Program-made: the position numbers and the translations under genes | NCBI RefSeq assembly: GCF_008974325.1 | Contig: NZ_BKCG01000001.1 | Span: 682,001-746,000 of the forward strand | DNA length: 64,000 bases | Direction of reading: 5' to 3' | DNA from: Patiriisocius marinus | GTDB lineage: Bacteria; Bacteroidota; Bacteroidia; Flavobacteriales; Flavobacteriaceae | The notes under the pieces: model-generated | Seen by the model: the letters and a program-made list of their open reading frames with translations, nothing else | Databases searched by the model: none | Told to the model about the DNA's origin: nothing | In this document: positions 1-9,011 of the stretch, in pieces | Position numbering within the stretch: position 1 is the first letter of the stretch | How the letters are laid out: each line of letters begins with the position of its first letter

Positions 1-740
1 ATTCTCTTTGGAATAATTGTTATGCTAATTGTGATATAGCTTACGTTAGCAGTAATAATGGTTTTGTCTCACTCAACTATAATAATAGTATTTTATCGTC
101 CAATGAAACAAGAATTGCGACAATGAACTTTCAAAATTCAGTTCCAGAAACAGAAACTTATTATTTCAATTATTCATGGTTTGACAGTTGTGGATATTCG
201 GGAAATAGCGTCTATTCTGTAACAATTATTTATGAAGATAATTGCATTTCAGATTTAGATATTACCGCTAACGTAACTTCAAATCAAACAGATATTCAAG
301 ATGCATCTGTTACTATTACTGCAACAAATAAAATATTCAACACTGCACATGCAGAATATGATGCTGGTACTGCTGTAATATTAAATCCAGGTTTCGAAGC
401 TTTAGAAAACTCTACTTTTGAAGCTTATATTGAAGGTTGTTCTAATACGCTTGCTCCATCGACAAATAATACAAGCACCAATAAAAGTGAGTTTGGTAAT
501 TCCTTTAATGTATCACTAGCACCTAACCCTTCTCAAGGAGCGTTTAAGGTGAAAATTGATAAGGATTTAAAAACCATTAATTATAGTCTTTATGATTTTA
601 GTGGAAATACTATTGTAAGTGATTCTTTAGAAAACACAAACTCATTTACAATTAATAAAAATGGTTTACCAAAAGGGATCTATCTATTAAAAATAGAATC
701 TAATGAGGGAGTTATGACTAAAAAAGTTATAATTAATTAG
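1..740 (+). CDS. Secreted protein with T9SS type A sorting domain (3' part only)
   Basis: The reading frame is open from position 3 to the TAG at 738-740 with no stop, so the window begins inside the gene; the Met at 123 is internal. The visible part is Asn/Ser/Thr-rich beta-type sequence, typical of large adhesin-like exported proteins. The last ~75 residues form a type A T9SS sorting domain: an APNPSQGAF motif, then a GLPKGIYLLKI segment, ending in KKVIIN. This domain directs passage through the outer membrane by the type IX system and is removed on secretion. No enzymatic motif is visible. A strong terminator follows at 778-804. Function of the mature protein is unknown. Confidence 0.85.
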   Translation, partial: SLWNNCYANCDIAYVSSNNGFVSLNYNNSILSSNETRIATMNFQNSVPETETYYFNYSWFDSCGYSGNSVYSVTIIYEDNCISDLDITANVTSNQTDIQDASVTITATNKIFNTAHAEYDAGTAVILNPGFEALENSTFEAYIEGCSNTLAPSTNNTSTNKSEFGNSFNVSLAPNPSQGAFKVKIDKDLKTINYSLYDFSGNTIVSDSLENTNSFTINKNGLPKGIYLLKIESNEGVMTKKVIIN

Positions 741-777
741 TAAAATATCTAAAAAAAAAGAAAAAGGGAGATTATAT

Positions 778-804
778 AGCCGTGGTGAAAACCACGGCTT
801 TTTT
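778..804 (+). terminator. Rho-independent terminator
   Basis: A 9-bp perfect stem AGCCGTGGT / ACCACGGCT with a GAAA tetraloop is followed by a T-run. It ends the transcript of the upstream sorting-domain gene. Confidence 0.9.
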
Positions 805-939
805 GTGAATTAAATAAATATTCAAAATCAAATTAGTTGCCCACACTTATACAAAACATAAACACATCCACACAGTTGCTATTTTGTGTTATCTATTATT
901 ACTCTAGATTTAAAGAACTAATCTTTAAAATTTAATGAT

Positions 940-3900
940 ATGAAACAAAAACTCACTCTCCTATTAATGCTACTTTTTTGTGCTATTTTTTATAGCCAAG
1001 CACAAATAGATAATAGTGCGCAACAATATAACACGTTACTCAATGAATATATTGATAATAATTTGAAAGATTATGATTTAGAAAAATTGACCGATAGAGA
1101 AATATCAGGTATAAAATCATCCTTAAGAAATACATATAAATCACAAAATAATATTAGTATAAAAAACAACACTAGTAAAATTGTTAATGGCTTTAATACT
1201 TTTCCTTTAGAAAATTCACTAATTGCCGCTCCTATTTTAGTTGGTGAATTATTTGAAAACAGCTGCGGTATTACGTTTGATTACGATACGTATTCGTCTA
1301 GTGTAACAAATGGTCTAACACAACAAAGTCTAGGTAGTTTCACAAATTCCAATAATCAATATATACCTTTTAACTCTGGTATGATTTTATCAACAGGTTT
1401 TATTGAAAATGCAGATGGATCAAACTTAAATCCAATTGGAAACGAATTCTCTGATGGAGGACCTGCATCTGGTGCTTGGGACAATTATTTCGATCCATTT
1501 ATTACTGAATTTGGAGAATTTAACTCTGGTTATCATAATGGTACTACAATTAAGTTTGATATAACTCCTGAGACTAATCATATTTCATTTGATTATATAT
1601 TTTTATCAGAAGAATATAACCAATATTATGAATGTAACATTGCAGATGTATTCGTATTTATTTTAGAAGATAATGAGGACTCAAATGTAGAACCAGTTAA
1701 TATGGCTGTATTACCAGGTACTAATACTCCTGTGCAAGTAACAACAGTCCACCCAAATATTTTTCAAGTAAATAATGCCAATAGTCCTGGCAACTGTAAT
1801 GCTGTTAATGCGCAATTTTTTTCTCATTATAACTGGAATCCTCCTTTTAATCCAGGTCCAAATCCATTTAATACAGTTTCTCCTGGTTTATCTCCTACAA
1901 TTTTTGATGGTCAGACCATAGAATTAACAGCTGAAGCTATGGTAATACCTAATAGAAGTTATACTATAACTCTTGCAATTGCAGATTATCTTGATCAGAG
2001 TTATGATGCAGCAGTTTTAATTGAAAATGGTTCTTTTAATAGTGATATTGATTTAAATGATGACGTAACAATTTGTAATGGTCAAAATACTCAATTAGGT
2101 ATTTCAGCAATAAGTGGAGCTAGTTATCAATGGGCTTTGCAAAACAATGCAGGAAATTTCAATAATATAAGTGGTGCAACAAATAATACATATTCAACAA
2201 GTGTAGCTGGTACTTATCAATTAACAGTTACCATAAATGGTTGCACTTATACAGATACCGTAGTAGTAACAACAGCAAGTACTCCTGTAGCACAAACTCC
2301 AGATGATATTACCGTTTGTGACGCAGCTCCTAATGATGGTTTTGCACTATTTGATTTGACATCAGTTGAAACAGCTATTTTAAACGGTCAAGCCGGAACA
2401 ATTACCTATTATGTAAGTCAAGCAGATGCTGATAACGGTGTAAATGAAATTTCAAATCCAGGAAACTATGAAAATAGTGATCAAGACCAGCAAACCATTT
2501 ATGTAAGGTTAAATAATGCCGGCTGTTATGATACTGTAAGTTTTGATATAATTGTAGAGATTTGTTGCGAAGAAGCGGCATGTCCAGATATTGAGATTAA
2601 TAAAAATGTAGTAAGTCCTACTATTGGAATAGGAAACAATGTATATGAACCAGGAGATACGATTATTTATTCCATTATGGTAACCAATAATGAGCCAGAA
2701 ACAACCTGTCCTTTTACATTTGATGTAAGCGATCATATAGATACAACAATCTTAGATGAGAACACTTTCAACTCTAATAGTTTTAATGTATTGTATAATG
2801 TTAATACAGATATTGTGTCAATAAACAATATTTCACTGGTCTCTGGAGCATCTCAAACATATTATTTCAATTTTGAAATTTTAGATGACACGCTTGCCGA
2901 AAGTATTGAAAATTGTGCTAGTGTAGCTTTAAATTGTATCGACACTGGAAATAATATGTATGAAAGTTGCGTAACAACACAAATTGAACAGCCAGTATCT
3001 ATTTGGCCAAGAACGTATGGAGGGGATAGTTTTGTTAACACGGGGAGATATTCTGAGGATGTTGCCACTGATGAAGAAGGAAATGTATATACATTAGGTA
3101 ATATTGCAGTTGGGGATAGATCTTACGAAGACAGTAATTTTGTTTCCGGAGAACAAGGTTACATTATGAAACATGATTATTTTGGCAATCTTGTTTGGAT
3201 AACACCTATTAGTAGCCAATTTCATCATCTTAAAGATGGTGGCCTAATTAAATACTATAACAATAAGTTACATGTGATTACCAGTAAAGGATTCTATTTG
3301 CAATACAATGATGATGGCACATTTATAAATGGATCTGCCTATGAAACACGTTTGGAAAAACCTGCAATATCATTGAATACAAATAATGGGAATATTGTTA
3401 TTGCGGGAACGTATTATTCAAATTTTTATAATTCCGATTTCTCTGTGAACGCTAATAGCGATAGGCCGACGGGCGTAGTCATAAAATTTGGTGCTACTGG
3501 CATTGGCGCCAATACGTTACACGATTATATTACACACCAAACATTCACACATAATGGTAATTCGGGTAAATCATCAATAAATTTTTATGACGCAGTTTAT
3601 GCAGAAGATACCGATAGGATATTCTTGACAGGCTACTCTAAGGGCAATAGAGTTTTTCCAAATGGGCAATTGGCAAACTATACGTATGGGAAATCGATTA
3701 TAGTAACCTTAAAGGATAATGGAAATTCATTAGACATGACTCATAATGCATATATTCAATACAATACTAAATATCCATATAATGAATATAGAAATAGCTC
3801 TGATAAAATCTATATTACTACTGCCACTGGTAGATTATGCGAAATCCCTTTTTCCGAATCTAATATAAGTGGTTTTGGACAAAGAACACTTATAGATAAC

Positions 3901-4533
3901 ATTTTTGAAAACGATTCTTATGTAAAAGACATGGTTATAAATCAAGAAACAGGAGACCTCTTCTCAATTGGGGTAAAGTCCGGATATTCGGAAATTTCTA
4001 AGGTTTCACCGCAAGGAAGAGTATGGAATAAAAAAGTTGAACACTTACAACCTAAAGCTATAGCATTAGGTCCACTTAACCATTATTTTATAACTGGTAA
4101 TTATAGTGATAACACAATATTAAACCCAGGGAATCCATCAAACCCATCACCGATTTATGAGTATGGATCACCCGCAAATTATGACAATATATTTACCGCT
4201 CGTTTTAAAGATTATGGTAATATTGGTTATTTTAGAAATCAAGAGGAAGATAAAACTGATTTTGTAAATGATGTGCCTAATAGTTTCTTGATATTTCCTA
4301 ATCCATCTGCAGGAAACATCTCAGTTAAAAAAGCCAAGATTAATGAAACCTACAATACGGTAACTATTAGTATCAAAGATTTCTCTGGAAAGGTTGTTTT
4401 CAGGAAGGCAAACGTAGATGCTAGTCTAGTCAACACTTATAGATTAGAGTACTTAAAAACAGGGCTTTATTTTATGGAAATTATCAATAATGGAAAAAGT
4501 ATTGAGGTCCATAAGATTATGATTAATAAATAG
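940..4533 (+). CDS. Large secreted choice-of-anchor L / T9SS type A sorting protein
   Basis: 1197 residues. A signal peptide (about 1-21, ending SQAQ) is followed by a choice-of-anchor L domain (about 105-365, with GMILSTGF and FDYIFLSEEYNQYYECNIAD signatures). Next come an Ig-like module (about 370-445), a Cys-containing module (about 450-545), a DUF11-like adhesion module (about 550-685, EINKNVVSPT...YEPGDTI), a repeat region resembling SBBP/propeller blades (about 690-1090, YGGDSF and DEEGNVYTLG), and a type A T9SS sorting domain (last ~85 residues, FPNPSAGNI). The family pattern is a cell-surface or released adhesin; no catalytic residues are recognised. It stands alone, bounded by terminators at 778 and 4689. 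Confidence 0.88.
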   Translation: MKQKLTLLLMLLFCAIFYSQAQIDNSAQQYNTLLNEYIDNNLKDYDLEKLTDREISGIKSSLRNTYKSQNNISIKNNTSKIVNGFNTFPLENSLIAAPILVGELFENSCGITFDYDTYSSSVTNGLTQQSLGSFTNSNNQYIPFNSGMILSTGFIENADGSNLNPIGNEFSDGGPASGAWDNYFDPFITEFGEFNSGYHNGTTIKFDITPETNHISFDYIFLSEEYNQYYECNIADVFVFILEDNEDSNVEPVNMAVLPGTNTPVQVTTVHPNIFQVNNANSPGNCNAVNAQFFSHYNWNPPFNPGPNPFNTVSPGLSPTIFDGQTIELTAEAMVIPNRSYTITLAIADYLDQSYDAAVLIENGSFNSDIDLNDDVTICNGQNTQLGISAISGASYQWALQNNAGNFNNISGATNNTYSTSVAGTYQLTVTINGCTYTDTVVVTTASTPVAQTPDDITVCDAAPNDGFALFDLTSVETAILNGQAGTITYYVSQADADNGVNEISNPGNYENSDQDQQTIYVRLNNAGCYDTVSFDIIVEICCEEAACPDIEINKNVVSPTIGIGNNVYEPGDTIIYSIMVTNNEPETTCPFTFDVSDHIDTTILDENTFNSNSFNVLYNVNTDIVSINNISLVSGASQTYYFNFEILDDTLAESIENCASVALNCIDTGNNMYESCVTTQIEQPVSIWPRTYGGDSFVNTGRYSEDVATDEEGNVYTLGNIAVGDRSYEDSNFVSGEQGYIMKHDYFGNLVWITPISSQFHHLKDGGLIKYYNNKLHVITSKGFYLQYNDDGTFINGSAYETRLEKPAISLNTNNGNIVIAGTYYSNFYNSDFSVNANSDRPTGVVIKFGATGIGANTLHDYITHQTFTHNGNSGKSSINFYDAVYAEDTDRIFLTGYSKGNRVFPNGQLANYTYGKSIIVTLKDNGNSLDMTHNAYIQYNTKYPYNEYRNSSDKIYITTATGRLCEIPFSESNISGFGQRTLIDNIFENDSYVKDMVINQETGDLFSIGVKSGYSEISKVSPQGRVWNKKVEHLQPKAIALGPLNHYFITGNYSDNTILNPGNPSNPSPIYEYGSPANYDNIFTARFKDYGNIGYFRNQEEDKTDFVNDVPNSFLIFPNPSAGNISVKKAKINETYNTVTISIKDFSGKVVFRKANVDASLVNTYRLEYLKTGLYFMEIINNGKSIEVHKIMINK

Positions 4534-4688
4534 AATACACAAATCTAAAAGTTTGAAAAACAAGAAATGAAAGGTGTTGCCGAAATCATCACTGAAGATT
4601 TGAGATTGATAGAACGTTTTTTCTATCAACTTACAAACATAATTAAGCGATAAATAATTTTAGTTAGTTAATGGAGAGTAATAAAAAA

Positions 4689-4713
4689 GCCACTAGAAAT
4701 AGTGGCTTTTTTT
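4689..4713. terminator. Bidirectional terminator between convergent genes
   Basis: GCCACTA / TAGTGGC stem with a GAAA loop, A-run on the left and T-run on the right. It can terminate both the rightward surface-protein gene and the leftward ssb gene. Confidence 0.88.
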
Positions 4714-4741
4714 ATTTATAATCTAGATTTATATACTCAAT

Positions 4742-5077
4742 CTAACTCTTCCCCAACATCAATAACTCTGTGCAATACACTTCAGTTACATAATGCTTAT
4801 TGCCGTCTTTATCATCCCAAGAGCGATTGGTTAATTTACCTTCAATGGCTATCTCCTGCCCTTTCTTTACATAGTTTTCAACTACGTTAACAAGACCACC
4901 TCGCACTAGGATATTGTGCCAGTAAGCACGCTCTACTTTTTGACCGTTTTTGTCTTTATAACTATCATCTGTAGCCATACTGAAATTTGCAATTTTGTTG
5001 CCATCTGCAAACGTTTTAATTTCTGGTTCTTGTCCTAATCTTCCAATTAACTGTACTTTGTTTCTAAGTGCGTTCAT
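4742..5077 (-). CDS. ssb: Short single-stranded DNA-binding protein (OB fold only)
   Basis: 111 residues. Typical SSB start (MNALRNKVQLIGRLGQEPEI), conserved AYWHNILVRGG and KKGQEIAIEGKLTNRSW segments, so the whole OB-fold DNA-binding domain is present. Bacterial SSBs are usually 150-180 residues with a Gly/Pro-rich linker and an acidic DDDIPF-like tip that recruits partner proteins. This one stops directly after the OB fold (TELLMLGKS), so tail and tip are missing. It is therefore likely a secondary, short SSB, common in flavobacteria, rather than the essential housekeeping copy. A probable -7 box lies ~135 bp upstream, giving a long leader with a small hairpin at 5098-5118. Confidence 0.93.
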   Translation of the reverse strand: MNALRNKVQLIGRLGQEPEIKTFADGNKIANFSMATDDSYKDKNGQKVERAYWHNILVRGGLVNVVENYVKKGQEIAIEGKLTNRSWDDKDGNKHYVTEVYCTELLMLGKS

Positions 5078-5471
5078 AATAAATAATTTTAATGTCTATC
5101 TCAAGTTTCTTATGAGATCTAATAACAGTTTGATAAATGTCCTTGGGCTCATCCCGCAGATCGTATTGTCTAATAAAATAGCTTATTGTAATCTTATTTC
5201 GTTTCGACACTGCAAACATATAGAGAGATAAAAGCTACATTCGGTTGTTAACTACTTACTTTCGTTTGCAATTATTTGTAAGTATTTGTTGTCTTATTAA
5301 CAGTTAATTTTCAAATACTTAACTAAGTAGTCTAATATTTAAAATTATCCAATTACTTAAGCGTTAATTAGAAATCATAATAGCTTATGAGATTTTTCAC
5401 GTTTCAGAATAACAAGAAAAGCTAATTATTTTTAAAAAATCACTACCTTTAACTAGATAAAAAAAAAGCTC
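5078..5471. other. Intergenic region between divergent ssb and the 5472 gene
   Basis: 394 bp without a gene. It holds the ssb -7 box (5213-5220) and leader hairpin (5098-5118), and near 5443 a TACCTTTA element (one mismatch to TAnnTTTG) about 25 bp before the rightward gene. No small reading frame, tRNA or repeat was found in the rest, which is very AT-rich. Confidence 0.6.
5213..5220 (-). promoter_or_regulatory. Probable -7 promoter box for ssb
   Basis: On the minus strand the sequence is TATGTTTG, an exact match to the Bacteroidota -7 consensus TAnnTTTG. No convincing -33 TTG is seen at the usual 19-20 bp spacing. It predicts a leader of ~130 nt for ssb, containing the inverted repeat ATCTCA-N9-TGAGAT at 5098-5118. 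Confidence 0.5.
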
Positions 5472-5804
5472 ATGAATACATCAAATGAATGGACAAGAGA
5501 AGTCCTTGAAGGTTACATCTTTATTTACGTTGCAAATGCAGATTTTCAAGAATCGTATGAGGAACGAGAAATAATTAGTGAGAAAATTGATGCAGCAACC
5601 TCTGCTAAATTACACCGCGAATTTGAAAAGGATAATGACAATCAAAGCATCACTAAAATTCAAGATGCAATAGCCCGTTTAGGCTATACCGCAGATGAGA
5701 AAAAACAACTTATTGAAGAAGTAAAAAACTTACTTACTGCAGATGGTCAATTTGACGCTGCAGAAAAAGGAATCTACGCTGCACTAAAAAGAGTTATTGT
5801 TTAA
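5472..5804 (+). CDS. Small helical protein, possibly TerB-like
   Basis: 110 residues, no signal peptide or membrane segment, charged and predicted all-helical. The C-terminal half (KKQLIEEVKNLLTADGQFDAAEKGIYAALKRVI, residues ~75-108, written here as adjacent motifs) has the acidic-helix pattern seen in TerB/TerB-like domains, but the match is from memory and weak. The start has a purine-rich A tract in front, as usual in this phylum. It is monocistronic, closed by the terminator at 5824-5865. Function not assigned. Confidence 0.7.
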   Translation: MNTSNEWTREVLEGYIFIYVANADFQESYEEREIISEKIDAATSAKLHREFEKDNDNQSITKIQDAIARLGYTADEKKQLIEEVKNLLTADGQFDAAEKGIYAALKRVIV

Positions 5805-5823
5805 ACACACACCAAGTATATAT

Positions 5824-5865
5824 AAAATGAGGCTTTCTTACTTTGGTAAAACAGCCTCATTTTTA
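5824..5865 (+). terminator. Rho-independent terminator
   Basis: AAAATGAGGCT / AGCCTCATTTT stem with an 18-nt loop, followed by T residues, directly after the 5472-5804 gene. Confidence 0.8.
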
Positions 5866-5916
5866 GTTAAAAATAGTAGAAACGCTATAAAAAAGCCTTC
5901 GTAAACACCATTAGAG

Positions 5917-5950
5917 AACGAATAATAAACCATCAACTACGAATACTAAA
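5917..5950 (+). promoter_or_regulatory. Tandem-repeat activator site, copy A (LytTR-type)
   Basis: Two 13-mers, AACGAATAATAAA (5917-5929) and TACGAATACTAAA (5938-5950), repeat in the same orientation with a 21-bp period and an 8-bp spacer CCATCAAC. The 34-bp block matches copy B at 8315-8348 in 31 of 34 positions. It lies 29 bp before a perfect -7 box. Direct repeats two helical turns apart are how LytTR-domain regulators such as AgrA bind DNA, and a LytTR regulator gene is at 13,258. That the regulator binds here is inference. Confidence 0.7.
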
Positions 5951-5979
5951 GTAGCATAAATTTAACGCCACTACCCTCA

Positions 5980-5987
5980 TACTTTTG
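5980..5987 (+). promoter_or_regulatory. -7 promoter box for the VIT/vWA gene
   Basis: TACTTTTG, an exact fit to TAnnTTTG, about 37 bp before the start codon at 6025. No TTG element is found at the -33 position; that region reads AAATTTAA, as also in copy B, consistent with a promoter needing an activator. Confidence 0.65.
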
Positions 5988-6024
5988 GTTCAAGAAATAA
6001 ACAATAACTCTTAAACCAAATAGT

Positions 6025-8223
6025 ATGAAATCACTTTTTTTCACTTTCGCGCTTCTAATATCCGTGCTCTCTTTCGGACAGCAAGTTTCAGAAACAACAC
6101 AAAAAACTGCTAGTCCGTATTTAGAAATTTCAGCAGAAAACGCAAATGTTCCACTGCTAGAAACTAAAACCGATGTTCACATTACAGGAACCATCGCCCA
6201 TGTTAAACTAACGCAAGTGTACCATAACGAAGGGACAACAGCCATCGAAGCAAAATACGTCTTCCCAATGTCGCTTGAAGCTGCAGTGCACGATATGAAA
6301 ATGAAAATTGGAGAACGCGTTGTAAATGCACAAATATTTGAAAAACAAAAAGCAGAGCAAGTATATCAAAAAGCAGTAAAAGAAGGAAAACGTGCTGCTA
6401 AATTAGACCAGTCTCGTCCTAACGTTTTCCAGATGAAATTAGGAAATGTAATGCCTGGCGATCAAATTACCATCGATATGTATTATACCGAAATGCTCAC
6501 ACCTACAAATGGCTCATATCAATTTGTTGCCCCTGGAGTTGTAGGCCCTCGGTTTACAGGCGAATCTTCTAAAACGGAAACCACTTTCGCACAACCTTAT
6601 ACAGGAAAAGGAATTGCAGATACTTTTAAATATGACGTTCAAGTACGCATAAATGCCGGAATAACAATTCAGAATGTTTCAAGTAAAAGTCACAAAGTAA
6701 ATGTGACGTATCCTGCTAAAAATTCTGCTGAAATTTTCTTATCAAAAAGTAATGTCAACCCAGCAAATCGCGATTTTATTCTTGATTATAACTTGCGAGG
6801 TGATGCTATTTCTAGCGGACTTTTACTGTACGAACACGATAACGAAAAGTTTTTCGCTTATATGATGGAGCCGCCTAAAAAAATAACTCACGACCAGATC
6901 ACACCTAGAGAATACTTATTTATCGTCGATGTATCTGGCTCCATGAACGGCTACCCTCTTGAGGTAAGCAAAGATTTAATGCGTAATTTATTATGTAACC
7001 TTAATTATGAAGACACCTTTAACGTGCAACTTTTCGCATCAAGCTCAACAGTATATAGCGAAATTCCTGTACAAGCAACTGAACAAAACATTGAAAATGC
7101 CATTAGTTTTTTAAGCAATGGTCAAGGTGGCGGCGGAACTGAATTATTAAGTGCATTAAACGTAGCGTATAAATTGCCTAGAGCTAACGAAGGTAGTGCA
7201 CGATCTATGGTAGTTATTACTGATGGGTATGTAAACGTAGAAAAAGAAGCTTTCAAAAAAATTGAACAAAATCTAGATCAAGCAAATGTATTCACCTTTG
7301 GGATTGGAAGTTCTGTAAATAGATTTTTAATCAAAGGGATGGCAAAAGTTTCAAACTCTCAATCCTTTATTGCAACCACAAAAGAAGAAGCGTTCAATGT
7401 AGCGGCAGATTTCAAGGACTATATCGCAACACCATTAATGACGCAAGTTTCGTTTAAAACAAAAGGATTTGAAACCTACGATGTGGAACCTAAATCAATC
7501 CCAGATGTATTTGCAGCACGCCCTGTGGTTATCTTCGGAAAGTATAAAGGCGAAGCAAAAGGTGACATCATCATAACAGGATATCAAGGCCGAAAAAAAG
7601 TAAAACAAAAATTTGATGTTTCCGAAGGAACACTTAGTGCAGATAATAGTGCGCTTCGATATTTATGGGCTCGTAAAAAAATAGCCCGATTAGATGATTA
7701 TAATACCAACTTTAGAGAGGATGTAAAAGATGAAGTAACGTACCTAGGTTTAGCGTATAATCTTGCCACAAAATATACGTCATTTGTAGCCGTTGATGAG
7801 AAAATAGTAAACCCAGACGGTACAATGAAAACCGTAAAACAACCTTTACCAATGCCAGCAAATGTGAACAATAGTGCCGTAGGTGCTGCAGCAGAGGTAA
7901 AAGGAAAATCAATCGCTAAAAAAACGTATACACTTACATTTAATGCAGGTGAACTACCTAAAGCCGAAGCTAGAAAATTGAATATGTGGTTTAAAGCAAA
8001 CTACGGTAAATTAGCTGAAAAGTATATGAGCCAGTTTATGGAACTCCGCGTAAAATTTGGTGAAAATGGAGCAGTACTCAATGTCCAAACGTTTGATGGA
8101 ACAAACTGGATTCACAATGCTGAAATTTTAAAAGAGTTTCAAAAGTTAGTAGTAAAAAAAGCCCCTACTTCTAACCAATTCACTGCCTATGCAGTTGATG
8201 AAAGCATAGGGTGTAGTTGTTAA
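6025..8223 (+). CDS. Exported VIT and von Willebrand factor A domain protein
   Basis: 732 residues with a signal peptide (1-19, ending SFGQ). A VIT domain (vault/inter-alpha-trypsin type, about 28-160, with AKYVFPMSLEAAVHDM and the KRAAKLDQSRPNVFQ region) is followed by a vWA domain (about 295-465). The metal-ion adhesion site is intact: DVSGS at 302-306, Thr372, and Asp400 in VVITDGY. The last residues are SIGCSC, an unusual Cys-X-Cys terminus. Such proteins are Sec-exported in Gram-negatives and are thought to bind protein ligands through divalent metal. The gene is alone in its transcript (terminator 8246-8283) and sits under the tandem-repeat element at 5917-5950. Role unknown. Confidence 0.9.
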   Translation: MKSLFFTFALLISVLSFGQQVSETTQKTASPYLEISAENANVPLLETKTDVHITGTIAHVKLTQVYHNEGTTAIEAKYVFPMSLEAAVHDMKMKIGERVVNAQIFEKQKAEQVYQKAVKEGKRAAKLDQSRPNVFQMKLGNVMPGDQITIDMYYTEMLTPTNGSYQFVAPGVVGPRFTGESSKTETTFAQPYTGKGIADTFKYDVQVRINAGITIQNVSSKSHKVNVTYPAKNSAEIFLSKSNVNPANRDFILDYNLRGDAISSGLLLYEHDNEKFFAYMMEPPKKITHDQITPREYLFIVDVSGSMNGYPLEVSKDLMRNLLCNLNYEDTFNVQLFASSSTVYSEIPVQATEQNIENAISFLSNGQGGGGTELLSALNVAYKLPRANEGSARSMVVITDGYVNVEKEAFKKIEQNLDQANVFTFGIGSSVNRFLIKGMAKVSNSQSFIATTKEEAFNVAADFKDYIATPLMTQVSFKTKGFETYDVEPKSIPDVFAARPVVIFGKYKGEAKGDIIITGYQGRKKVKQKFDVSEGTLSADNSALRYLWARKKIARLDDYNTNFREDVKDEVTYLGLAYNLATKYTSFVAVDEKIVNPDGTMKTVKQPLPMPANVNNSAVGAAAEVKGKSIAKKTYTLTFNAGELPKAEARKLNMWFKANYGKLAEKYMSQFMELRVKFGENGAVLNVQTFDGTNWIHNAEILKEFQKLVVKKAPTSNQFTAYAVDESIGCSC

Positions 8224-8245
8224 ATTCCTGAAGAGTTATTATTGT

Positions 8246-8283
8246 AAACCTTCTAGGTCTTTATGATCTGGAAGGTTTTTTTA
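8246..8283 (+). terminator. Rho-independent terminator
   Basis: AAACCTTC / GAAGGTTT stem with a partly paired inner segment, followed by seven T residues, after the VIT/vWA gene. Confidence 0.8.
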
Positions 8284-8314
8284 TTTGTTTGAAATGAAGA
8301 AACCCTTATTCAAT

Positions 8315-8348
8315 AACGAATACTAAACCATCTACAACGAATACTAAA
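8315..8348 (+). promoter_or_regulatory. Tandem-repeat activator site, copy B (LytTR-type)
   Basis: Two identical 13-mers AACGAATACTAAA at 8315-8327 and 8336-8348, 21-bp period, spacer CCATCTAC. It shares 31 of 34 positions with copy A and has exactly the same 29-bp distance to the -7 box at 8378. Two independent promoters keeping sequence, period and distance argues for a real protein-binding site. Confidence 0.72.
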
Positions 8349-8377
8349 GCGATCAAAATTTAAACGAAGTGCTCCCG

Positions 8378-8385
8378 TAACTTTG
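8378..8385 (+). promoter_or_regulatory. -7 promoter box for the 8416-10070 gene pair
   Basis: TAACTTTG, an exact match to TAnnTTTG, 30 bp before the start codon at 8416. The -33 region again lacks TTG and contains AAATTTAA. Confidence 0.65.
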
Positions 8386-8415
8386 AGGTATCAATAACCT
8401 TAAACACCCTTAGTT

Positions 8416-8976
8416 ATGAAAAATATACTTTTAATTATCGCAGTAATCTTCACAGCTCAATTAAGCTTTTCTCAAGATTTTGAACCTAGCAATAAATACA
8501 TTCTTGCTCTTGAGAACGCTCTTAGTGAAAACGAAGATGTTAGTATAAAAGCACTACTAAAAACTACAAATGATGCAGAAGAAAATCTTTCTTTCTTTCC
8601 ATTAGTAAGTGGAGAAAACATCAATGAAGTAGTAATAAGTACGCTTGAAAACCCTGTTTTAAATGGCGTACAACGTGTTATTAAAGTAGACGTAAAATAT
8701 ATTGAATACTGTACCTACACCATTTCTAATTACATTTTAGAAACTACGAAAGGAGATTTCATCTCATTACCAATGCTCACAAATGAGGATTGCAATGACG
8801 AACCTTCTCAGCTTGTTTACTTATTCCCATCACAAGCATTTGGAAAAGAAAATCAAATAATCACTTCGCAAATTATGGTTGAAGCTAATACTGTAAAAGC
8901 AGCAACACAAGAGGATAGTTTTATATGGAATGACGACAGCTATGGCGCGTCTGGCCAACTTTATGAAGAACTATAA
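8416..8976 (+). CDS. Small secreted protein of unknown function
   Basis: 186 residues with a clear signal peptide (MKNILLIIAVIFTAQLSFSQ). The mature part is acidic and has three cysteines (YCTY near 95 and EDCND near 120). The C-terminal tail (EEDSFIWNDDSYGASGQ-like, residues ~168-183) is rich in Asp, Ser and Tyr. No family is recognised. The next gene begins 35 bp later in the same direction with no terminator between, so the two are probably co-transcribed from the tandem-repeat promoter. Its partner in the operon is a lipoprotein. Confidence 0.8.
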   Translation: MKNILLIIAVIFTAQLSFSQDFEPSNKYILALENALSENEDVSIKALLKTTNDAEENLSFFPLVSGENINEVVISTLENPVLNGVQRVIKVDVKYIEYCTYTISNYILETTKGDFISLPMLTNEDCNDEPSQLVYLFPSQAFGKENQIITSQIMVEANTVKAATQEDSFIWNDDSYGASGQLYEEL

Positions 8977-9011
8977 GAACAATTTATCACAACTTTTAAA
9001 ACCGATATACT

